NCBI GenBank assembly: GCA_017428285.1
Contig: JAFRRE010000005.1
Coordinates: 1 to 51,522, forward strand
Length of the DNA stretch: 51,522 nt
Direction of reading: 5' to 3'
From: Bacteroidales bacterium
GTDB taxonomy: Bacteria > Bacteroidota > Bacteroidia > Bacteroidales > F082
Below, in pieces: positions 1 to 7,618 of this stretch. How positions within the stretch are numbered: the first letter of the stretch is position 1; each line of letters opens with the position of its first letter. The notes under the pieces are model-generated. The model worked only from the letters and a program-made list of their open reading frames with translations. It made no database searches and was not told where the DNA came from. A program made the translations under genes and the position numbers.

Positions 1-831
1 GGGGTGCGTGATGCGGCCCCAGCTGAGGTCGGTGATGTGGATGAGACCGTCGACGCCACCGAGGTCGATGAACACACCGTAGCTGGTGATGTTCTTGACC
101 ACGCCTTCGAGGATCTGACCCTTCTCGAGCTTGCTGATGATCTCGGCCTTCTGGGCTTCGAGTTCGTCCTCGATGAGGGCTTTGTGAGACACAACCACGT
201 TCTTGAACTCTTGGTTGATCTTCACGACTTTGAATTCCATCACGCTGTCAACAAAAACGTCGTAGTCACGAATGGGCTTGACGTCGATTTGCGAACCAGG
301 CAGGAAGGCTTCGAGGCCGAACACTTCGACGATGAGACCACCCTTGGTGCGGCTCTTGACATAACCGTTGACGATTTCGCCGCTTTCGTAAGCTTCGTTG
401 ACGCGATCCCACGACTTGAGAAGTTCGGCTTTCCTGTGTGACAGGATGAGTTGGCCGTTGGGACCTTCTTGGTTCTCAACATAGACTTCCACCTTGTCGC
501 CCACCTTCAGGTTGGGGTTAGTGCGGAATTCAGCAACAGGAATAACACCATCCGACTTAAAGCCGATGTTAACCACGACTTCACGCTCGGTGATAGCAAC
601 AACTGTGCCTTCAATAACCTCGTGGTCAGCCACTTGGCTCATTGTGCCTGCATAACGCTCTTCAAGCTTGGCGCGTTCGTCAGCTGAGTAGTTGTCGAAC
701 TTTTTGTGTGATGAAGTCCAATCGAAATCTGCGGCGGGAACCGGTTTCGGTCTTGGAGTTCTGACTTTCTTTTCAACTGGCTTTTCTTCTGCTGGCATAG
801 CCTCGTTGATGATGTTTTCGTTTTCTTCCAT
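1..831 (-). CDS. rpsA: 30S ribosomal protein S1, N-terminal part (cut by window edge)
   Basis: The reverse strand reads open from an ATG at 831 to the window edge, giving the first 277 residues of ribosomal protein S1, which binds mRNA on the 30S subunit. After an acidic/basic N-terminal tail (about residues 1-50) come two complete S1 (OB-fold) repeats at roughly 52-120 and 131-215, and a third starting near 224. The third contains the hallmark GVFIDLGGVDGLIHITDLSW followed by GRITHP at the edge. The remaining S1 repeats lie outside the window. It has its own leader of about 120 nt. Identification is firm; only the C-terminus is missing. Confidence 0.95.
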   Translation of the reverse strand, partial: MEENENIINEAMPAEEKPVEKKVRTPRPKPVPAADFDWTSSHKKFDNYSADERAKLEERYAGTMSQVADHEVIEGTVVAITEREVVVNIGFKSDGVIPVAEFRTNPNLKVGDKVEVYVENQEGPNGQLILSHRKAELLKSWDRVNEAYESGEIVNGYVKSRTKGGLIVEVFGLEAFLPGSQIDVKPIRDYDVFVDSVMEFKVVKINQEFKNVVVSHKALIEDELEAQKAEIISKLEKGQILEGVVKNITSYGVFIDLGGVDGLIHITDLSWGRITHP

Positions 832-959
832 GTAAATAAATTGATAAAAATTGTACCCGCAAGCGTTCCAGAACCCCGCCGCGAGGAGGTTTAACTTTTG
901 ATTTACAACTCAAACCGCTGATTATACAACCAATCTGGAGCACGGTTTGAATTGGGCTG
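832..959 (-). promoter_or_regulatory. rpsA 5' leader
   Basis: About 120 nt separate the predicted rpsA promoter from its ATG. The leader can fold: CAAACCG and CGGTTTG form the arms of one hairpin (about 911-951), followed by a GC-rich CCTCGCGGCGGGG segment. Long leaders on ribosomal protein genes are often sites of autogenous control, so a regulatory leader is possible. No named leader family was recognised. Confidence 0.35.
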
Positions 960-967
960 CAAAGATA
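960..967 (-). promoter_or_regulatory. Predicted -7 box of rpsA promoter (TATCTTTG)
   Basis: On the minus strand this reads TATCTTTG, a match to the Bacteroidetes -7 consensus TAnnTTTG. It lies immediately 5' of the rpsA leader and almost touches the stop codon of the upstream protease gene. No clear terminator separates the two genes, so some read-through is possible. Confidence 0.55.
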
Positions 968-971
968 GGAA

Positions 972-3900
972 TTATTTTCTTAAATTAAGCAAATTCAATG
1001 ATTTATTTTTTATTGTTATCGTTTTCTTCTTGTTTTTGGCTAGAGGCGTCGTGCTAAAAGTCAAAACCTCGCCCTCCTCATTGGCAATGACAAATATGCC
1101 CTCCAAAGGCAAGACGTAATTGCGCTGGGCTAATTCTATCCTGCTACCATCGGCACTCATCACATAGAACTCACGATCGATGTAGGCTCTTTCATTGAAG
1201 GGATTGCCCACAAGGTTCCAACCCGCCGTTTCGCCATCGCCGGTTTTGTGCAAAACGACACTTCCATCACCGTTGTACGGCGTGCCAGTGAAGTTGAGCA
1301 TTAGCGTATCGCTATTTGCATAAAGGTATCCCTTCCCTGCTTCGAGATTGAAGGTTTCAACTTTATAGTTGAGCCATTCCTTCTCAGCCTCACCATATCG
1401 ATAAAGGTCATAAACGTTGGCCAACATATCCTCCACCTCTTCGGGATTGATTTCCTCGAAAGGCACGGCAATGAGATAATAACCTCCATCGGCGGTAAAG
1501 GCATTGATAGCCTTGGTGGCGGCTTGCTGCGTCGATATGCCAAGAAGAATGTGGTTCTTCACCGACAAGACAGCATTGAAATTACCTCCATATCCTGTTA
1601 CTGGAGCAGTTGGAGGAGACATCGGGTTGAAATTGGTGATGGTGTTGTATGCATATAGGGCTTGACCTGAATTTGTGTTGAAAACTGAGCAAGCCATGTA
1701 AGGCGTACCATCATATCGACCCGAATTGTCATCGATCACAACGACGAGGTTGGAAGTGCCATCATATTCGAACGGAGTGTCAAATACAAGGAATGTCCAT
1801 GCATTGGCGGTCATGATGACGCTCCCGCTGAACACCTTGTCGGATTCAGCCATTGTAATCCAATCGATATTGTCGCTGAATGACGATTTCTCTGTCATTG
1901 CCAAGTACAAATCATACGTGCGGGTCCGCTCCCCTCCTTCGTTGTAGAAGGCGATGCTATTGATAGTTCCCGCTGTGCCAATCTCCTCGGCAGTATAAAT
2001 CTGCTGGGACAAAGTATAATTGTAATAGCTGTAACTTGGCAAAAAGTAATTGGTTGTGGTGCTTTCACCAATCTCGATGGCTTGAACGAACATAGCCACA
2101 AATTCCCTATCGTTGAGCACCACAAAGCTGATTTCCGAATCATTGGAGATTATCTCATCATTTTCGCTCCAGCCAACGAAATAATAGCCCGTATTGGCCA
2201 TAGCCGTGACCGTGCAAGTTTCACCGAAATTGTACATGCCGCCACCCGTCATCGTGCCACCTTGGGCAGGGTTAGCGCTCACCATGATGTTGATGGGATC
2301 CGTTGATGGAGCCGATTTGGTGATACGGATTTGGTTCTTCACATTGAGGATTGTCCCATAATAATTCGAAGTATTCGTCGGGTCGTAGTTTGTGCTTTCG
2401 CTAAAGACGCGGATAGCCTGACTTGGGGCATCAAACACGCGGCATTTCATACCGCCACTGGTTGAAGTCGTGTGGTCGTCGGCAACAAGCACCACATTGG
2501 ACGTGCCGTCATAGAGGAATGCAGGATTAAGTGTGATGGTCGTCCAATCATTGGCCACCATGGTGACTTCTCCACTAAACACTTTGTCGGAAGCAGAAAT
2601 GGTTTCCCAATCCCTGTTTCCGGTGAAGGTGCTTTTCGAGGTAGCTTTCAGATAGAAGTCGTAGTAACGTGTCTTTGCAGTACCCCCATTATAGAAAGCA
2701 ATACTTGTGATGACACCGGCACTGCCCAACTCCTCAACGGTGTAAATCTGTTCGGAAAGTGTGTTCTTGTATAAGCTAATACTCGGAAGGTATTCATTCG
2801 TCGCATCGCCTCCGTCGCCAATCTCGACGCCCTCAACGAAATTGGCCACCAAGTCCACATCGCTCACCACATCGAAGGAATAGGAAACACTGTAGGAAAC
2901 CACTTCGCCATTTTGAGTCCAGTTGGTGAAGAGATAACCAGCGGCAGGCGTGGCAGTAACTGTACAGCTCGCACCATAATGGAACTCTCCGCTGCCAACG
3001 ACCGTGCCGTGCGTGTCGTCATCGGGAACAGCCGTGACAAAGAAGGTCTGGTAGACCATGGCGCAGTCGCAATCGAATTCATAAAGCACACCGGCAGTGG
3101 GAGTACCGCTCGATTGATAAATCAACATCTCGCCTTCGTATTTCACGACGAACGAACATTCACTGGCCATACTCGCCGAGTGCCAGGTCAACGTCACATG
3201 AACGCCGTGACCTATTTCCAACTCATAAAGCGCGCCACCGCCTCTTTCGATGGTAAGCTCTTGGGGCTCACTTCCATCATCAAAAGAAACAATCAACTTG
3301 TTACCGTTCCATCCGTCACCGTAGGAGTCGCTAAGTTCGAAAATGACTTTACAGGCGTTCTTCAACGTCTCATTGGCTTGCACCTCAAGTCCGCCATCGG
3401 CCGTCATGGTGAAGTTGACAGGGATTTGTTCGTCCTCGGGACAATCGGCTGCAATGGTGGCGGTAAATTGGCATGACACCTCTTCATCAACAGCAATAGT
3501 ACCTACATTAATCGACGGATTGGTGATGTTGATATAGCCGTTGGGCGAACTCATCGTAACCACTGCATTGGAAGCTTGGTAATGTCCCCTGTTCTTGAAC
3601 TTGGCGGTCACGGTAATCGTTTCGCCAGGAACAAAACTGCCATCCCACTTCATGCTCTGATAGGCCAACACGGCCTCGTTGGCAGTGACAACGATATTGC
3701 CTTCCCATCTATCGTCGCCATTGACTGCAGCATAGTGAATGGTCACATCCGTGCCATCGGCCACACCTTGAGCAATGTGGAACTGGAAACCACTCACGGT
3801 CGTCATGGTTTCAGGAGCCAAAGCGTCAAAGCTACCGATTTCCTCATCAATGACAACATCAGCATTCGCCGAAGTCAAGGTGACAGTAGTGATGCCTGTA

Positions 3901-6059
3901 GTGGACTCGGTGCCCGTATTCTTGAAATTGATGCTCAAATCAATGGCATCACCAACATGGGCGATGGTTGGGGTAAAGCTATCAACCGAAAGATAAGGTC
4001 CTTCAACGATAGAGGACAGAATCGTGGTAATGTAAGGAATGCGCTGGGGAGCGGTCACACAAATGGTGACATTGCAGCTTGTATGGACGGGAGTAACGGG
4101 GACGTAGGCCCTACCCGAATTGTCCACAAGCGCAGTACCAATAAGCTCGCCATCCACGCTGATAGCCACGTATGACCCTGCGACGGCATTCACCTCAAAG
4201 GATTCCCAACCTATAGGAAAGACGTTCATGTGGCTAACATTATTGACCGTAGGTTGTACACGATAAGGCATGATGGAGCCATCGCCCAACACATGATAGC
4301 CTTCCCAGTAATAAAGCGGGTTGCAATGGACACTGTATCCAAGCGCTCGAGCAGCATTACCTGCAAGATTGCCAGCGAAAAGAATGGAGCAAACGGTGTT
4401 GTAGGCATCATTTCTCCAAATGGCATCATAACTGCCCATAGTGGTCTGTTCAAAGGTCGGCATGACGCCAAGTTGACCCGTCGAGAGGTTTGTGTTGACG
4501 GTCGTGGCACCCACGCCAAAATAATAGTCGTTATACCAAGTCGTGGGAGGGCAGGAACCGATATAAGCGTAAGCACCTTTGTTCTCGGCACGAGTCAACA
4601 CTTCACCGTAACATGGGGATTCGTTATAGCCCCAGTTTCCAGTTCTGCAGCAGTTGCCCATGGCTAAGAAATACTTGTGCTCGTTGGTCAGATTGTTGAC
4701 ATCGTCAACGGAAAATAGCGGGTCTAACCAGGCTGTCTCACTACCGTGGGCCGTGTAGTTGGCGAAGCCCACACCAGAGTTCAGATAATCGTAACAGCCA
4801 TCAAAGATGCCATGGCTGAACTCATTGACATTGGTGAAGCCATGCTCGGCATTGTAATAATAGTTGGTGGCATACCAAACCGTAGGGCGACCGACGATAA
4901 TGTCCCAACCCGTATTGTCATAGCCAGCCACAAAAAGCACGTTATTCAAATAGCTCGGGTCGGGCATGGTGTATTGCTCGTATTCCATACCTTTGTTGAG
5001 CATAGCCGTCATCTCATCAACGGTCTCAGCAGAAAGACGGCTGTGGAACATATCCGGGAACTGGTCTCCGTCAACGCTGGAGTAGTAAAGGTCGGTAACG
5101 AAGCCTGTCTTGGTTCCAATGCCCGAGTTCACCACTTGGGCTTGGTCGCCCATAATCATTAGGAATGTAGGTGCATCCTCAGCATACTTAGCTTGGATGA
5201 AATTCTTAATTTCCTCAGCTGTAGTGCCGATAACGTCGGTATAGTTCACATCCATATAAATGCCTTTCAAGGTCTTCCAAGCCACCCAATTCCGGATGCA
5301 GTTCTCAAACATGCGGTCGGCAATGACCAGCATCTTCACGGGAGCGGACCACAGGTCGGGGTGGTCTTCGTAAACTCCTCTGACGGCTCTGCCATTGAAT
5401 AGCAGGTCATAAACACCTGTGAAATAAGGGCTGTAAGTCTTTACCAACATATCCTCCGTAGCGCGGGTATCGGCACCGTCGAAGCTGACCTCAACCTCAA
5501 TGTCATTAAACACACGGATTTTGTTGTTGACAGGGTCATAGCTGACCGGCTCGATGCACATTCTGCCTACCTGAATGCCTCGCATAGTGCCGTCGATACT
5601 TACCGCAGCAAAAGGTTCCGAGCGGAGGCCACGCGTTTGATAGGCGGCTTCGTTGATGACGAATGGAGTCTCTTGGTCTTTCCAGGCTTCTGGTTGACGT
5701 GGTGACAGTTGGTGGATGCCATATTCCTCAAGGTCGTAATCCATCGTGGAATAATGGGTCACGCGAATGTTAGGAGTAGCGCCAAAAGGAACAGCAATAA
5801 GTTGGTTCACGACAGGAATCTGAGGGTCGCCCTCGTTGCCGCCAATGACCGTATTGGGCATGCTGAGCATGGAGAAAACGCCACGCTCAGTACTCACTTC
5901 ATTAGCCTCAATACCCGAAAACGAAAACGTGGCCTTCAGACTCGTCATGTCACTTTTAACGCATTCGACCTTGTCAACCGAACGTAAACTAATCTTCGTT
6001 TGTCCAAAGACAGAAAAACCTAAGAGGTAGATCGTAAAGAATAGCAGTATCTTTTTCAT
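972..6059 (-). CDS. Gingipain-family (peptidase C25, Kgp-like) secreted multidomain cysteine protease
   Basis: A protein of 1695 residues with a signal peptide (MKKILLFFTIYLLGFSVFGQ) and a C25 propeptide-like N-terminal region. The catalytic domain has YTAHGSETAW and GNCCRTG; the presumed dyad is His438 and Cys471, with the same 33-residue spacing as gingipains. The Thr two residues before His and an Asp in the NDYY motif align with S1-pocket Thr442 and Asp516 of Lys-gingipain, whereas Kgp Tyr512 aligns with Thr. Downstream are Ig-like domains, two InlB-B-like repeats (GYLFTNW, GYYFVGW) and two ~155-residue modules containing QQIYTAEEIG/TINSIAFYN-type motifs. The last ~170 residues hold a GWNLVGNPF domain but no recognisable T9SS sorting signature. 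The reading frame extends to 6092, but the signal peptide argues for the ATG at 6059. Confidence 0.85.
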   Translation of the reverse strand: MKKILLFFTIYLLGFSVFGQTKISLRSVDKVECVKSDMTSLKATFSFSGIEANEVSTERGVFSMLSMPNTVIGGNEGDPQIPVVNQLIAVPFGATPNIRVTHYSTMDYDLEEYGIHQLSPRQPEAWKDQETPFVINEAAYQTRGLRSEPFAAVSIDGTMRGIQVGRMCIEPVSYDPVNNKIRVFNDIEVEVSFDGADTRATEDMLVKTYSPYFTGVYDLLFNGRAVRGVYEDHPDLWSAPVKMLVIADRMFENCIRNWVAWKTLKGIYMDVNYTDVIGTTAEEIKNFIQAKYAEDAPTFLMIMGDQAQVVNSGIGTKTGFVTDLYYSSVDGDQFPDMFHSRLSAETVDEMTAMLNKGMEYEQYTMPDPSYLNNVLFVAGYDNTGWDIIVGRPTVWYATNYYYNAEHGFTNVNEFSHGIFDGCYDYLNSGVGFANYTAHGSETAWLDPLFSVDDVNNLTNEHKYFLAMGNCCRTGNWGYNESPCYGEVLTRAENKGAYAYIGSCPPTTWYNDYYFGVGATTVNTNLSTGQLGVMPTFEQTTMGSYDAIWRNDAYNTVCSILFAGNLAGNAARALGYSVHCNPLYYWEGYHVLGDGSIMPYRVQPTVNNVSHMNVFPIGWESFEVNAVAGSYVAISVDGELIGTALVDNSGRAYVPVTPVHTSCNVTICVTAPQRIPYITTILSSIVEGPYLSVDSFTPTIAHVGDAIDLSINFKNTGTESTTGITTVTLTSANADVVIDEEIGSFDALAPETMTTVSGFQFHIAQGVADGTDVTIHYAAVNGDDRWEGNIVVTANEAVLAYQSMKWDGSFVPGETITVTAKFKNRGHYQASNAVVTMSSPNGYINITNPSINVGTIAVDEEVSCQFTATIAADCPEDEQIPVNFTMTADGGLEVQANETLKNACKVIFELSDSYGDGWNGNKLIVSFDDGSEPQELTIERGGGALYELEIGHGVHVTLTWHSASMASECSFVVKYEGEMLIYQSSGTPTAGVLYEFDCDCAMVYQTFFVTAVPDDDTHGTVVGSGEFHYGASCTVTATPAAGYLFTNWTQNGEVVSYSVSYSFDVVSDVDLVANFVEGVEIGDGGDATNEYLPSISLYKNTLSEQIYTVEELGSAGVITSIAFYNGGTAKTRYYDFYLKATSKSTFTGNRDWETISASDKVFSGEVTMVANDWTTITLNPAFLYDGTSNVVLVADDHTTSTSGGMKCRVFDAPSQAIRVFSESTNYDPTNTSNYYGTILNVKNQIRITKSAPSTDPINIMVSANPAQGGTMTGGGMYNFGETCTVTAMANTGYYFVGWSENDEIISNDSEISFVVLNDREFVAMFVQAIEIGESTTTNYFLPSYSYYNYTLSQQIYTAEEIGTAGTINSIAFYNEGGERTRTYDLYLAMTEKSSFSDNIDWITMAESDKVFSGSVIMTANAWTFLVFDTPFEYDGTSNLVVVIDDNSGRYDGTPYMACSVFNTNSGQALYAYNTITNFNPMSPPTAPVTGYGGNFNAVLSVKNHILLGISTQQAATKAINAFTADGGYYLIAVPFEEINPEEVEDMLANVYDLYRYGEAEKEWLNYKVETFNLEAGKGYLYANSDTLMLNFTGTPYNGDGSVVLHKTGDGETAGWNLVGNPFNERAYIDREFYVMSADGSRIELAQRNYVLPLEGIFVIANEEGEVLTFSTTPLAKNKKKTITIKNKSLNLLNLRK

Positions 6060-6130
6060 AGCTAACACATTTGAAAGTTTAATTCTTCTCACGGCAATGT
6101 CAATGAGGCAAAATCCTCAATAACAAGCTG

Positions 6131-6138
6131 CAAAAATA
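6131..6138 (-). promoter_or_regulatory. Predicted -7 box of the gingipain-like gene (TATTTTTG)
   Basis: Minus-strand TATTTTTG, a perfect match to TAnnTTTG, about 70 nt upstream of the chosen ATG at 6059. Its position supports transcription starting just inside the AT-rich intergenic stretch. Confidence 0.55.
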
Positions 6139-6264
6139 AAAAATAGTCTAAACAAGACAATTTAATTATAGATGAATAAACGAGTGTACATGATAAGATA
6201 TCCCTTGCTGGACACAAATTACGCATATTTTTTCACAATATCCACACCCTACCCTTGCGTGTCA

Positions 6265-6346
6265 GGACACCCATATCTGCCATACGGCAGACCCATATCT
6301 CACACACGGCAGATATGGGTTTCACGGCGTTGAGATATGGGTGTCC
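6265..6346. repeat. Nested inverted repeat built from CCCATATCT motifs
   Basis: The outer arms GGACACCCATATCT (6265-6278) and AGATATGGGTGTCC (6333-6346) are perfectly inverted. Inside them lies a second pair, CCCATATCT (6292-6300) and AGATATGGG (6311-6319), with GGCAG motifs beside the inner copies. The element lies in the 405-nt gap between the protease gene and the WG-repeat gene and directly abuts the decayed hydrolase fragment. It may be a terminator-like hairpin or the remnant of a small non-autonomous mobile element. Confidence 0.7.
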
Positions 6347-6464
6347 TTCACAAACTCCGCAATCAGCTCCAGCACCTCGGGCGAGATGGTCTCCTCAATC
6401 TCGAAATATTCGTTGGGCGAGCCTGTCTCACAATGCTAGAAAAGGTGGTTCAAACCGGGCAGCT
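6343..6464 (-). pseudogene. Decayed 3' fragment of an alpha/beta hydrolase gene (paralogue of the gene at 20.1-21.5 kb)
   Basis: On the minus strand this reads ELPGLNHLF-stop-HCETGSPNEYF and continues EIEETISPEVLELIAEFVKD. That is nearly identical to the C-terminal 40 residues of the hydrolase at 20096-21451, including its presumed catalytic-His region. The codon that is CAA (Gln) in the intact gene is replaced by TAG (6436-6438). The similarity starts exactly at the stop codon of the WG-repeat gene and ends at the nested inverted repeat. No start, N-terminus or original stop codon is present, so it is non-functional. Confidence 0.85.
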
Positions 6465-7487
6465 CTATTCGTCAACTTCTGCATCAATTGTGTTGTTTTC
6501 TGTTTCATCAGTCGTAAACACCCCATTTCTGTCCACATAGCCCATCACTCCGGTATCATCGTCGCCGATTCTCACTACTGCCTTGCCCGTTTCATCAAAA
6601 GGATTGGCTCCGTCAAACTGAGGTTTGATCACTACATTGCCGGAAGTATCCATATAGCCCCACCCGGATGCATCGATTACGAAGGCTGCCAGACCTTCCG
6701 AGAATATGCCGACTGCACGGAAACGTGGCTCGATGACCATCTCGCCGTTCTTGTCGATGAAGCCCCAAAGGCCGTCAACCTCCACTGCGGCCAAGCCTTC
6801 AAAGAAACAGTCGATGTTGTCGTAAGCAGGCGCAATCACAATCTCCCCTGTCTTGTCAATGAAACCCCATTTGCGGTCAACAACAACGCCGGCCATGCCT
6901 TCGTTGAAGCGGCGCACCGATTTGAACTGCGGCTTTATGACCAGACGACCCTCCTCATCAAAGAAGCCCCACAGTCTCCCTTTACGGACTGGAAGCATGT
7001 CCTCAGAGTACCATTCCATTTCGTCGTATGTCGGTTCGACAATCCAGCCTGTTTTGTCCATTATCCCGAATTTCCCATCGTATTTTATTGGCAAAACTTT
7101 GTCGCAACCATACCAATCATAGACGCGTTTCGTTGGCTCAAGCAACCATTTCCCGTCCCGAGTCTTGACACCCACCTTGTCGATGTACCTCAAGACATAA
7201 AAGCCGTCGTGCAAAAACAACTCTGCTTTTTTCTGGGGCTTCACTATCCAACCGTTTTCGTCAGCCAAACCAACTTTTCCGTTCACACGGATGCGTCCCC
7301 AGCCATCCTTGAAATCGTCAATCACCCAGGAATCCTCATTCTTCTGAAACTCAACAACGGTTTTACCGCTGTTATTGATCATAGATACTTTACCATCGTT
7401 CTCGACGAACGACACTTGCCCGAAGGCGTTTGCTATAGCCAACCATACCATGGAAGCCAAACAAATTATTCTAATTGTTGTTTTCAT
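6465..7487 (-). CDS. Exported WG-repeat protein
   Basis: A 340-residue protein with an N-terminal signal peptide (ending near ANAFGQ) and about eight WG-type beta repeats of the pattern WGFIDKTGEIVI.P.YD....F.EGLAAV. The N-terminal repeats are degenerate and the C-terminal ones closer to consensus. WG repeats (PF14903) are common in Bacteroidota surface proteins; no enzymatic function is known. The stop codon sits at the junction with a foreign hydrolase fragment, and the tail TDETENNTIDAEVDE is acidic and not repeat-like, so the original 3' end may have been replaced. It lies downstream of a larger WG-repeat lipoprotein on the same strand. Confidence 0.8.
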   Translation of the reverse strand: MKTTIRIICLASMVWLAIANAFGQVSFVENDGKVSMINNSGKTVVEFQKNEDSWVIDDFKDGWGRIRVNGKVGLADENGWIVKPQKKAELFLHDGFYVLRYIDKVGVKTRDGKWLLEPTKRVYDWYGCDKVLPIKYDGKFGIMDKTGWIVEPTYDEMEWYSEDMLPVRKGRLWGFFDEEGRLVIKPQFKSVRRFNEGMAGVVVDRKWGFIDKTGEIVIAPAYDNIDCFFEGLAAVEVDGLWGFIDKNGEMVIEPRFRAVGIFSEGLAAFVIDASGWGYMDTSGNVVIKPQFDGANPFDETGKAVVRIGDDDTGVMGYVDRNGVFTTDETENNTIDAEVDE

Positions 7488-7551
7488 TGTTTTTTACCTT
7501 GATTTTGTGCAGGGCAGAACTATTAAATGTGAGACGTGGAATGTACGAAAT

Positions 7552-7560
7552 GGGGGGGGG
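7552..7560. repeat. Nine-base G homopolymer (C9 on the coding strand)
   Basis: An uninterrupted run of nine G lies about 65 nt upstream of the ATG of the 340-residue WG gene. Homopolymers of this length are prone to slippage and, when in promoters, can change spacing. It may equally be an assembly error. Confidence 0.8.
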
Positions 7561-7571
7561 ATTATGGTAAG

Positions 7572-7607
7572 AAATTCCCCGAAACCATTATGGTTCGGGG
7601 AATTTTT
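7572..7607 (-). terminator. Hairpin terminator after the WG-repeat lipoprotein gene
   Basis: AAATTCCCCGAAACC and GGTTCGGGGAATTT pair around a short ATTAT loop with one bulge, just past the stop codon at 7619. The T-run is better on the plus strand (TTTTT) than on the minus strand, so termination strength in the gene's direction is uncertain. Confidence 0.55.
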
Positions 7608-7618
7608 AATATTAGGTA

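Noticed and set aside
4..687. Open frames on the plus strand opposite rpsA
   Set aside because: The minus strand encodes clear S1 repeats over the whole stretch; the plus frames are codon-bias shadows.
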